Assembly: GCA_964418385.1 (NCBI GenBank)
Contig: CAYQLH010000002.1
Span: forward strand, 1 to 52,173
From: RGIG2560 sp964418385
Lineage (GTDB): Bacteria > Patescibacteriota > Microgenomatia > UBA1400 > PJMF01
Direction: 5' to 3'
Length of the DNA stretch: 52,173 bases
The stretch's first letter is position 1; each line of letters starts with the position of its first letter. The notes beneath the pieces were generated by a model. It saw only the letters and a program-made list of their open reading frames with translations. It was not told the DNA's origin and ran no database searches. This document shows, piece after piece, positions 6,140-14,367 of this stretch. The translations under genes were made by a program, and so were the position numbers.

Positions 6140-8311
6140 TTAGGTGTTGCTTGGCGGGCGGTAAGCATCGATAGAATACTCGTCGTGGCCAGCGAAACTC
6201 GGGGGATTGTTGCCATCTGGACGGACGGTGGGTTGATCGGGAATTTTATCGGCGCTGACGTGCGAGCCAGTAGTGCCGGTAGTTGCTACCTGTTTGGCGG
6301 TATTAATACTATTTTTTGCCTGGAAATTGGTTTCAGGAGCGGCTTGATCGGTAGTTGTTACCTGTTGAGTGTCGGTGGTGAGGTTGTTGATCATCGAGTA
6401 AATATTTTGGAGTTCGGCGGCGTTTTGCGTGGCTTGCGGGGAGGGGGTGGGTTGGGGATTGGCGGCGGCGAGGAGTTGCTCTTGTTCGAGAGCAGCTTGC
6501 TGCTGGCGGCGCATGATTTCTTCTGGGTTGGTAGTGATCACGCGGTGTTCTTCTGGAGAAGCGACAACGCGCAGGGCGACGTGATTTTGACCAGCGAAAA
6601 AGATACCTTCGCCGACGTCGACAGCGAGTAGTAGCTGACGTTCACCTTGGGAGAGGTGGAAAGTTTCTACCAAAGGGGGAATAGAGACGCTGGATTGTTT
6701 CATTAAAAACTGGATGGAGGAGTTGGAGACGATAGCTTTGCCGTAGTCATTGTGCAAAAAGTCTTCTACGTCCTGAGAAATGGTGGTGACGCCGAGATAG
6801 TATTTGCGAGCGCGTTTGGCCATAGAATAAAGGAAACTGGCGGAGTCGGCGTTTTTCATAAAATACCAGGCTTCATCAACGATCAGAATTCGTTTGCGGA
6901 AATTGCGCTTGACGCGTGTCCAGACAAAATCGAGAATGACGTACATAGCGATAGGGCGAAGTTCTTCTTCGACTTCTTTGACGGAAAAGACAATGAGTGG
7001 GTTGGAGAGATCGATATTGGATTTTTGATCGAAAAGACCGCGGAAAGAACCAGTAATGAATTTTTCCAGACGGGCGGCAATGTCGAGGGCGGGGGGAATT
7101 TCCATGCCGATAAGCGCTTTGTAAAGATCTTCCATAAGCGGCGGTTCATTGGTTTGAGTACCGGGATCGGGGGTAATGCCTTTAGCTCTGTAGGCAGCAA
7201 CGATCGCTTTGTCGAGAAGTGATTCCTGTTCGGCAGAAAGTTCGCCAAGCATGAGCCGCAGAAGTCCTTGGAGCGAGAGGATTTTTTGACCAAGCTCGTT
7301 TTCACCTTCTTCATAAAGATTGGAAAGATCGAATGGATTTATCTTGGTGGGCGAGTTAAATGAAAAGTCAATGTAAGTACCATCCATTTTGATACTCAGA
7401 TCCTCATACTCATGCTCAGGGTCGAGAATGATGACGTCGACGCCGAACATGAGTTGGCGAATAACTTCCAACTTGGTGGTGTAAGATTTACCAGCACCAG
7501 ATTTGGCGAAAATCACCATGTTGGCGTTTTCCATTTTAAAGCGGTCAAAAATGACGAGCGAATCGTTGTGTTCGTTGATGCCGTACATAATACCGGTTTC
7601 CATGGAAAGTTCCGAAGAGGTGAAGGGGAAAGTGGTAGCGAGTGAAGTGGTATCCATATTGCGGTTAATTTTGAAACGATCAATGCCCATAGGAAGGGTG
7701 TTTTTGAAGCCGTCATTCATCTGCATGGTGGCTTGCTTGGCGATGATAAGCTGTGAGCCGAGAGAAGATTTTAAAGCAGCGCTGATGCGATCAAGATCTT
7801 CCATAGAAGGCGCATAAACAGTGAAATAAAGGCCAAATTGGAAAAACTTGTAAGTACCTTTGGCGAGTTCTTCACGTAAAGAGACGGCATCTTCAAGTTT
7901 GACTTCGGTATCGATATTGGTGATTTTGCCGGCGCGCAAATCTGATTGAAGTTCTGCTTCCATTTCGGTGATTTTGCGTTTGAGTTTTTCAAGAATGTCG
8001 GCAGAGTCGACGGGGTAAACAAACATAGAAATGTCGATAGTGGCGGGAAAATTGATGAGTGGTGAAAGCCAATTGGCGAGAACAGAGCGAGGATAGCCAG
8101 CGACGAAAAAACTGCGAGTGAAGTGAGAATTGATTTTTTGTTCGGAAAAATCAACTTCGATCGCTTCTGGTGAAATGACATCTTGAATAGTAACTAGACC
8201 TTGAGAAAACTGGTGAATTTTTTCAAAAACTTGTTTTTCTTTTTGGGCGTTGGTATCAAACAGATCGCTGTCTGATTTCTTGCCGAAAAGGTTGAACAAA
8301 CTAAATGACAT
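6140..8311 (-). CDS. VirB4/TraC-family type IV secretion ATPase
   Basis: 723 residues. Residues 1-250 match the VirB4/TraC N-terminal region (FVAGYPRSVLANWLSPLINFP, then LKSSLGSQLIIAKQ). The motor domain has Walker A FAKSGAGKSYTTK (about 268-280), DPEHEYEDL, a Walker B-like RILIVDEAWYFM and TTISQDVEDFL. VirB4 ATPases power assembly and transport in type IV secretion or pilus systems at the cytoplasmic membrane. The last ~130 residues are a Gln/Pro/Thr-rich disordered tail. A Shine-Dalgarno-like AAAGGAAC precedes the ATG at 8311, and the upstream gene ends 9 nt earlier, so it is the last gene of an operon with the N-terminal-like protein and PrgI. Confidence 0.9.
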   Translation of the reverse strand: MSFSLFNLFGKKSDSDLFDTNAQKEKQVFEKIHQFSQGLVTIQDVISPEAIEVDFSEQKINSHFTRSFFVAGYPRSVLANWLSPLINFPATIDISMFVYPVDSADILEKLKRKITEMEAELQSDLRAGKITNIDTEVKLEDAVSLREELAKGTYKFFQFGLYFTVYAPSMEDLDRISAALKSSLGSQLIIAKQATMQMNDGFKNTLPMGIDRFKINRNMDTTSLATTFPFTSSELSMETGIMYGINEHNDSLVIFDRFKMENANMVIFAKSGAGKSYTTKLEVIRQLMFGVDVIILDPEHEYEDLSIKMDGTYIDFSFNSPTKINPFDLSNLYEEGENELGQKILSLQGLLRLMLGELSAEQESLLDKAIVAAYRAKGITPDPGTQTNEPPLMEDLYKALIGMEIPPALDIAARLEKFITGSFRGLFDQKSNIDLSNPLIVFSVKEVEEELRPIAMYVILDFVWTRVKRNFRKRILIVDEAWYFMKNADSASFLYSMAKRARKYYLGVTTISQDVEDFLHNDYGKAIVSNSSIQFLMKQSSVSIPPLVETFHLSQGERQLLLAVDVGEGIFFAGQNHVALRVVASPEEHRVITTNPEEIMRRQQQAALEQEQLLAAANPQPTPSPQATQNAAELQNIYSMINNLTTDTQQVTTTDQAAPETNFQAKNSINTAKQVATTGTTGSHVSADKIPDQPTVRPDGNNPPSFAGHDEYSIDAYRPPSNT

Positions 8312-8320
8312 ATGTTCCTT

Positions 8321-9013
8321 TTACTCCAGTTTGCTTTCGACAACATTGGCAGAGATGATAGGCGCGGCGAAATCTTGGCTTTCCATAATGCCGATACCTT
8401 CTGAGTCGCCAGGATTGTAGCTTTGATAGAAGAGTTTGATGATTTCTTGGGTGGTGATTTGATTGGCAAAAAGACCGATGCGACCAAATTGAGAAATAAG
8501 GTGGTCGCGCATAGGGTTGAGAATGCCAGCAGCGCGTTCGATAATAGGAGCAAGCTCATAACGGTCGAGGTTAACGCTAGCAGTAGTATTGAAAACGTTT
8601 TTGGCAGTACCAATGCCGAGATCAAGTGCGGAAGCAGTAATGACGACGTAAAAACTCTTATCTAAGATATTGCTTGTTTTAACCCAAGTGCGGACAAATT
8701 CACGATAACGCGCAATTTGAGCCTTATGATTGGGATTGGTGGTGTTATTCTCCGCTTCGACAAGACTATTGAGATAGTTGCTAATATCTTTAGCTTGAGA
8801 TTTAATGATAATCTGAATGGGAAAATTGAGAGAGTTGAGAATGCCGGCATAAGCGTAAATGGCAGCATCTTGTTCTTCTTCTGACAGAAGGCCAAAATTG
8901 ATAGTACCAACCTCAATAATTTGGGAAATAGAGCCGTCATTAAGAATCACCATGTTATTGGTAATATCAAAAATATCGGTGAATTTCTGTGTCGATGATG
9001 AGATTTCTGACAT
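8321..9013 (-). CDS. VirB4 N-terminal-like (TraC-like) companion protein
   Basis: 230 residues with no P-loop. Pieces such as FTDIFDITNNMVILNDGSISQIIEVGTINF, LNSLNFPIQIIIKSQAKDISNYL and YYVVITAS-like FYVVITASALDLG resemble the extreme N-terminal part of TraC/VirB4 proteins found in CPR genomes as a separate gene. It sits between prgI and the virB4-like gene with short gaps on both sides. Most likely it is the detached N-terminal module of the VirB4 motor or a partner that recruits it to the membrane complex. The start at 9013 gives MSEISSSTQKF. There is no signal peptide or membrane segment. Confidence 0.7.
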   Translation of the reverse strand: MSEISSSTQKFTDIFDITNNMVILNDGSISQIIEVGTINFGLLSEEEQDAAIYAYAGILNSLNFPIQIIIKSQAKDISNYLNSLVEAENNTTNPNHKAQIARYREFVRTWVKTSNILDKSFYVVITASALDLGIGTAKNVFNTTASVNLDRYELAPIIERAAGILNPMRDHLISQFGRIGLFANQITTQEIIKLFYQSYNPGDSEGIGIMESQDFAAPIISANVVESKLE

Positions 9014-9035
9014 ATAATATTTCTAGTATAACAAA

Positions 9036-10313
9036 TTATTGGGATGTTATCAAGGGTGGAGTAGGAGCGGTGGCAACGGATGGGGTAGGGCTGAGAATGG
9101 GAGTACCAGGGAGTTCGAGATTGGGTAAAATGATGTCGTTAGCGTTTGCTGTAGTGGCAGCATTGGGCGTATCGGTTGGCGGAATAATTGTCGGTACGGT
9201 TGTAGGTGTAGTTTGATTAGCAAGTGGTACAGCAGCGACGTTATCAGCGCTGGCAGAATTAATAACTGAAGTAACGGGAGCGACAGCAGTAATACTGTCG
9301 GTGGCAGCGATGGGAGCGCCGGGAGTGAGGGGAGAAACCACAGTAGTAGACTCGTTGATAATTGGTTTTTCGGTGGGAACAGCTTCAGTAAAAGCTGACG
9401 CAACACTCGTGCTATTTGTATCTAAACTTGGCAAAACTACATCGGAGTTGAGAATGGGAGTCGATGTGGCGGTTTCTGGAGAGATAAGTGGTGGCTGAGG
9501 AAGATTGGTGGGAGTGGGAGCGGTAGAATAAACTGATGAATCAACGTTGGTTGTTTGCGTTTCCAAAGAAGCGACAGGATTATCGTTGGTGAGAGCTGCG
9601 AGGTTGGAATCGGCGGCGGCCAAGCGAGCGTCAACAGCGGTAATTTGCTCGGTGACTTGGATGGGCTGGAAAATACTGTTGGTTTCCAGGAAAGAATTAA
9701 GTGAAGCTTGAGTAGGAGTGATGATTTGGCGTTGGCGTGTGGAATGATCAGCAGTGACGTCACGCTTGATGGTGACTTTTTGCGGTGCAACAACAGCTTG
9801 TGGCTCTGGTGTGGGAGCAGTTTGAAAATCAGCGGTCGCTTGAGCAATTTTTTGGTCGTTAAAAATTTCTAAAGGATCGTCGCCAGTGTCAACGTTGACG
9901 CCGAGAGTGGAAAAGTAAGCGATCGCTTTGTGCTTTTTGGCTGGAGAATCGTTAAAAGTGGAGTTGGCATCGAGAAACTCACGATTGGTGGCTGGCAGCT
10001 CGTAGGTAAAATATGAAGGAATAACCGTTTGTTTGTGCCAGTAGAATTTTGTGGGAGCAAAAAGCGCTTTGAAAAAAACGGTAATCCATTTGCTAAGAGG
10101 ACGACCGCCCAAGGGCACGAAAGCGGCGAAGATGCCGATGCCAACGCTGATAAGCATCAGTGGCCATTTAATTAATTCTGGCCAATTCATACGATAAATA
10201 ATGACTGCGATAATAACACCGGCCATAATCTCACCGAATTGCTTAAGATCAAGCTCGCCGATAAGGTGAAATTTGTAGTTGCTGATATCCTGTGGGATTA
10301 AATGCTCTTGCAT
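9036..10313 (-). CDS. PrgI-family membrane protein with long disordered tail
   Basis: 425 residues from the ATG at 10313. The first ~110 match PrgI: MQEHLIPQDISNYKFHLIGE, two or three membrane segments (about 25-75), then PLGGRPLSKWITVFFKALFAPTKFYWHK. PrgI is a small inner-membrane protein coded beside VirB4 in Gram-positive and CPR type IV secretion loci. Family members are usually ~100-150 residues; here ~300 extra residues of Thr/Ala/Pro/Val-rich low complexity follow. A TATAAT on the minus strand lies 16 nt before the ATG. The frame stays open upstream to 10370, but that would start inside the promoter. It begins the virB4-like operon. Confidence 0.85.
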   Translation of the reverse strand: MQEHLIPQDISNYKFHLIGELDLKQFGEIMAGVIIAVIIYRMNWPELIKWPLMLISVGIGIFAAFVPLGGRPLSKWITVFFKALFAPTKFYWHKQTVIPSYFTYELPATNREFLDANSTFNDSPAKKHKAIAYFSTLGVNVDTGDDPLEIFNDQKIAQATADFQTAPTPEPQAVVAPQKVTIKRDVTADHSTRQRQIITPTQASLNSFLETNSIFQPIQVTEQITAVDARLAAADSNLAALTNDNPVASLETQTTNVDSSVYSTAPTPTNLPQPPLISPETATSTPILNSDVVLPSLDTNSTSVASAFTEAVPTEKPIINESTTVVSPLTPGAPIAATDSITAVAPVTSVINSASADNVAAVPLANQTTPTTVPTIIPPTDTPNAATTANANDIILPNLELPGTPILSPTPSVATAPTPPLITSQ

Positions 10314-10392
10314 AGTAATTCGCAGGTTCATTATAGCATAGAAAGCGTGGAGGAGCAAATTTGCTATCAACCGAATAACTGAAATCTAAATG

Positions 10393-12168
10393 CTAATTGG
10401 ATGGACCAACTAGGTATTTGGCAGACCAAGCTTGATATTTGGAAGGATAATCTTTTTGTGAGCGAATGCTGCCATCGGCGTTGTAAATTGTATGGGTAAA
10501 GTTAGTTTCAAGACCACCAACAGCCCAATCAATTTGTTTAACCTGTCCTGGTGCGAGAGAGGGATCCTCGATGTATTGTGCCGGTGGAGCACCGCTGGCA
10601 TTAAACTTTTGATAGTTAGTAATAGTAGTATAGCGGCCATCAGAAGTTCCCCAGATTTGGGCATACATATAAAGAGCATTGGAGTCTGTGCTGGTGGTAA
10701 TTAACACATAGTGATCAGTATCATTGATAAAACGAAGATCGACATTGCCGCTAAAAACAGTCGCATCAAAACCGGGGTCATTGGAGAGTTCATAATAAGA
10801 AACACGATAACTATGGGGACGACGGAGAGTAATTTTTAAGCCAGCGTCTAGGAGAGCACGAAAAACAGTAGTAGAAACTTGACAAACGCCGCCACCAGCG
10901 GAAAGAACAGAACGTCCAGATTGAATAATATAACCCTCTTGGTAACCGCCGGCGGCGGAAACATCGCCGACACTGCGGTTAAAAGAAAACTCTTCTCCGG
11001 GAGCGACGAGGGTGCCGTTAATTTGCGAAGCGGCAACAGCGACATTGTGGGCGCGACCAGCACTAGAGTGAGCATAGTAACTTTCGCCAAAACCAATAAC
11101 TTCGGAAATGCCGAGATCGTTGATTTCGGCGAGGGTGTGGGTGGGTGGGGCGGTGATCAGAGGTAATTCTATAGTAAGAGAACTTTCCGAAGAAGTAATA
11201 AGCGTGTCGATATTGGACAAAAGAAGAGTTATAAATTGAGCTTCATCAAGCGTTAAACCGTCAAGTGGCGGAGAAAACTGGGTAACTTTAGTGCGATCTT
11301 CATTAATGACAATTTCTGGTTCTTGTGGCGGTCTGGCAACTTGTTCGTTGACACCGGTGAAGAGCTCGTGAAGATAAGCAGTGTGTGTAGGACTTTTGGG
11401 TAAAAGAATAGGAATAAGGTCAACATCAGTGAAGGTGTGAGTGTAGTTGTTGATTTTGTCAGTATGCCAGATTAAAGATTTGCCGATGAGAGCGCGAGCG
11501 CGTTCTTCTAGAAGCGAGGTTTCTTCTGTGCTGAGCGGAACAAACTCTGGAGAAACAATCAAAGTGGCAGCAATTGTGGCTTGCTTGGGAAATTGATTTT
11601 GAATACTTGTGAATGTTTGCGACCAATCGAGGGCGATTTGCTGACTGCCTGGATCAACACTGGTGTTTTCTCCATTGATGGTAATACTGGGGTGGTGACC
11701 GACCTTTTCGGTTTGTTTGGCGAAAGTGGCGAGAAAGTCACTGAGGCGATTATAATCTGAGCTGAGAGTGACAGAGTCTAGATGAGTGCTTTGATTGGAA
11801 AGTAAATATTGCCAAAACTGGAATCTGGAAAGTTGCTTTTGGGCGTCGAAAAGACGCTGAAGTGTATCTGCAATTTCAAATTTAAAACCCAAAGCGGCGC
11901 TGGAGCTGGCAAGTTGATAATCTGGAGCGATGAGAGTGAGCGTGGATTCTGGTGGGAAGCACCAGATCAAGCTGGCGGCTGCGCTAGCTTCGTTAAAAGT
12001 AGTGTTGGATATGTCAAGAGTGCCAATACTGGTGCGTGGCAGAAAATGCGATTGATAAAAATGCTCGATACACCAAGAAACACCCCAAAGAGAGAGAATG
12101 GCAAAAAAAAGAGCAACAAAAAAATGCATCTGTGAGGAAAGTGGTGAAGGGCATGCTTTTTTTGCCAT
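10393..12168 (-). CDS. VanW-family protein with N-terminal anchor
   Basis: 591 residues from the ATG at 12168. One N-terminal membrane segment (about 14-33) would leave the rest outside. The middle region (about 60-380) has two diverged repeats resembling the peptidoglycan-binding domain usually found before VanW. The VanW domain is clear: NVAVAASQINGTLVAPGEEF, SFNRSVGDVSAAGGYQEGY, SAGGGVCQVSTTVFRAL and RRPHSYRVSYYE. VanW proteins are cell-envelope proteins of unclear activity, first seen in vancomycin-resistance clusters and common in CPR bacteria. TATAAT ends 6 nt before this ATG. An upstream in-frame extension to 12348 is rejected because it would cross that promoter and the divergent gene's start. 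Confidence 0.9.
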   Translation of the reverse strand: MAKKACPSPLSSQMHFFVALFFAILSLWGVSWCIEHFYQSHFLPRTSIGTLDISNTTFNEASAAASLIWCFPPESTLTLIAPDYQLASSSAALGFKFEIADTLQRLFDAQKQLSRFQFWQYLLSNQSTHLDSVTLSSDYNRLSDFLATFAKQTEKVGHHPSITINGENTSVDPGSQQIALDWSQTFTSIQNQFPKQATIAATLIVSPEFVPLSTEETSLLEERARALIGKSLIWHTDKINNYTHTFTDVDLIPILLPKSPTHTAYLHELFTGVNEQVARPPQEPEIVINEDRTKVTQFSPPLDGLTLDEAQFITLLLSNIDTLITSSESSLTIELPLITAPPTHTLAEINDLGISEVIGFGESYYAHSSAGRAHNVAVAASQINGTLVAPGEEFSFNRSVGDVSAAGGYQEGYIIQSGRSVLSAGGGVCQVSTTVFRALLDAGLKITLRRPHSYRVSYYELSNDPGFDATVFSGNVDLRFINDTDHYVLITTSTDSNALYMYAQIWGTSDGRYTTITNYQKFNASGAPPAQYIEDPSLAPGQVKQIDWAVGGLETNFTHTIYNADGSIRSQKDYPSKYQAWSAKYLVGPSN

Positions 12169-12174
12169 ATGTGT

Positions 12175-12245
12175 ATTATATATGATAAGCAGGAGAAAAT
12201 AAAGGTATAAGTGGTAGGCGAAAACACGATAAGGTGTGTTACAAT
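12175..12245. promoter_or_regulatory. divergent promoters for VanW gene and membrane glycosyltransferase
   Basis: Minus strand: TATAAT at 12175-12180, 6 nt from the VanW ATG. Plus strand: TACAAT at 12240-12245, 7 nt from the glycosyltransferase ATG at 12253. Both predict leaderless transcripts. The two -10 boxes are ~60 bp apart, so the polymerases would share one regulatory region. Confidence 0.65.
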
Positions 12246-12252
12246 ATGGCGA

Positions 12253-14307
12253 ATGTACACAAATGAGAAACTTGGCTGGCAAAAATATATTTGGTGGTTG
12301 ATAAGTGCGGTTTTGGTGTTTGTTTATATTTGGATATGGTGGCCGCAACTAACCGAAAAGGTGAATTTGGAATATTTAGAAAACTTGTATGCGACATCGC
12401 AATGGATGATTCCACTTTCGAGCCGAATTATGTCGGATAGCGAACTGTATCAGTTGGCGGGGTATCGATTGGTCTGGGAAAAAGCAGGTTTGTATAGTAT
12501 TAATCCAGAAACACCACCGTTGGGTAAAATTCTTTTCGGCTTGGCAATTGGCTGGTGGTCACAGCCACAGATTGTCAGCGTGCTGGTGTGGTTGGCAGTG
12601 GTGGCGAGTGTTGTTTGGTTAGCATGGCGGTGGTTTGGAAAGTTCTACGAAATGTCGGCAGCAGCATGGTGGTTGATTGTAACACCGCTTTTTGCAATGC
12701 AATTAAATGCGGTAATGCTAGATAATTTACAACTTTTGTTTTTGGTGTGGCATTGGATAGCGATGTCCTATTATCGGCGTGGGTCGCGGTGGCGGTGGTT
12801 ACCATTGGTATGCGCCGGTGGTTGCTTAGGTTTTTTTGCAGGCGTGAAAGTGCCATTTTTCTTGCCTTTTGTGGGTATTGCTGATATGTGGTGGTTGTGG
12901 GAAAAACGCTTAAAAGATCGAAAACAAGAGTGGAAGTCTTTTGTGTGGATGATGATAATTTTGGTTGCAGGTATCGGTATAGGATGGTTAGCGACGTATG
13001 GACTTTTTTTTGCGCGTGGTTTGAGCATTGTGGAGTGGTTACGTGGTCAAAAGTGGACTTTGGATTTTTATTTGCATGCTTCGCACGGACAAACGTTTTT
13101 GGCACCGATGATGGTGTGGATTACGAGCTTAACAGGTTGGTATCAATCTGAGTCAGCGTGGGTACATAATACGGGGTGGAGTGTCGCGTGGACATGTTTT
13201 TGGGTTTTGGTTTGGTGGCGACGGCGAGATTGGCACAGGCGGTGGCGCACGAGCGAAGTAAAATGGCGGTATCTGGCAGTGACTTTAGGTTGTTTGATGA
13301 TAGCTAACATGCTCACGTCATTTTATCCGCGATACTTGTTGCTGGTGATACCGTTGATGATTATTTTGGGAGTAAAAATGATGCAAAAAACTCCTGGTAA
13401 ATGGCAATGGTTAGCTGTGATATTGGCGACAGTGCAAATTGTGTGGACAGTGTGGCCGTTGCCTAAGGCTAGTGTGCGCGAGGCAAGCGAAAAGTGGGCG
13501 AGCCGGCATTATCACGATCTTTATTGGCGTTTGGAACGCGGCAGTTTGGATGAAAGTTGGCGAGAATTTCACAATCGTTTGATCCAACAAGACGCAACTT
13601 GGCATGTGCGGGAAGTAGAAATCAAGATTCCGGAATTGATTTGGGCTTGGCCGTGGCAAAATGAAGTACAAGTACCGGTGGTAGTTGAACGGACGTTGGG
13701 AACTGGAGTGGTTTGGCGAGAAAAGATGCAAACAATGTGGAGACGTTGGGGGCAAGAGTGGAGGTTGGTTTGGAACAGCGATTTGGAAACTGCAGGACAT
13801 CAACTTGGTGACGGTTATGAACTCGAATGGTCATTGCCGTCTGAGCAGAAAGTTTATTATACTGATAAACTGTTGGGTGTAGTAGAAATGGGTCAAGAAC
13901 TGTGGGTAAACAAACAGCGCTTAATTGCGGACGGCGAAGCGACAATTACTGCTTTGATACGAGAAAAGGAATTAATGTCACAAGTGGAGTGGGAAAATCG
14001 ACTTTGGAGCGAAGGTGAAGGTTTGAATAACGTGCGAATATTTGATGTGCTTACACAACAAGACGAGAAGGTGGCGCAAACATTGATGGCAAGCAGTGAA
14101 GCGTTTGAGTTGCGTGACAGCTTGACGGAGAGGCGAGTGCGAGCTTTGGAAGCAACTGGCGCGGCGTGGGAAAAACAAGCTTTGGAACGTGCAGCGACAC
14201 CAGGTGTACGCTTGTGGCGCAGTCGAGACAATCAACGAACATTGGTGTGGGAATTGTTGATGCCGCCAGTAGAGCCAATTATAGTGGACTTAATTAATCA
14301 AAACTAG
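12253..14307 (+). CDS. Multipass membrane glycosyltransferase, GT39/ArnT-like
   Basis: 684 residues from the ATG at 12253. The first ~400 residues hold about nine to ten hydrophobic segments separated by Trp- and Arg-rich loops. An early loop with SDSELYQLAGYRLVWEKAGLY and ETPPLGKILFGLAIGWW resembles the PPLGK motif of protein-mannosyltransferase/ArnT-type enzymes, which use lipid-linked sugars. A TSFYPRYLLLVIPLMIILG segment near 355-375 also fits that fold. The last ~270 residues are soluble and unassigned. Likely role: transfer of a sugar to a lipid or protein at the outer face of the membrane. It starts leaderless and is followed after 60 bp by the solute-binding protein gene with its own promoter. 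Confidence 0.7.
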   Translation: MYTNEKLGWQKYIWWLISAVLVFVYIWIWWPQLTEKVNLEYLENLYATSQWMIPLSSRIMSDSELYQLAGYRLVWEKAGLYSINPETPPLGKILFGLAIGWWSQPQIVSVLVWLAVVASVVWLAWRWFGKFYEMSAAAWWLIVTPLFAMQLNAVMLDNLQLLFLVWHWIAMSYYRRGSRWRWLPLVCAGGCLGFFAGVKVPFFLPFVGIADMWWLWEKRLKDRKQEWKSFVWMMIILVAGIGIGWLATYGLFFARGLSIVEWLRGQKWTLDFYLHASHGQTFLAPMMVWITSLTGWYQSESAWVHNTGWSVAWTCFWVLVWWRRRDWHRRWRTSEVKWRYLAVTLGCLMIANMLTSFYPRYLLLVIPLMIILGVKMMQKTPGKWQWLAVILATVQIVWTVWPLPKASVREASEKWASRHYHDLYWRLERGSLDESWREFHNRLIQQDATWHVREVEIKIPELIWAWPWQNEVQVPVVVERTLGTGVVWREKMQTMWRRWGQEWRLVWNSDLETAGHQLGDGYELEWSLPSEQKVYYTDKLLGVVEMGQELWVNKQRLIADGEATITALIREKELMSQVEWENRLWSEGEGLNNVRIFDVLTQQDEKVAQTLMASSEAFELRDSLTERRVRALEATGAAWEKQALERAATPGVRLWRSRDNQRTLVWELLMPPVEPIIVDLINQN

Positions 14308-14353
14308 ATTGTCGATAAACGTTTTGGTAGTTTACTTTGCTGAGGCAATATTG

Positions 14354-14367
14354 TATAATAGAGGTCT
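14354..14367 (+). promoter_or_regulatory. -10 box of solute-binding protein gene
   Basis: TATAAT at 14354-14359, 8 nt before the ATG at 14368; predicted leaderless start. Confidence 0.6.
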
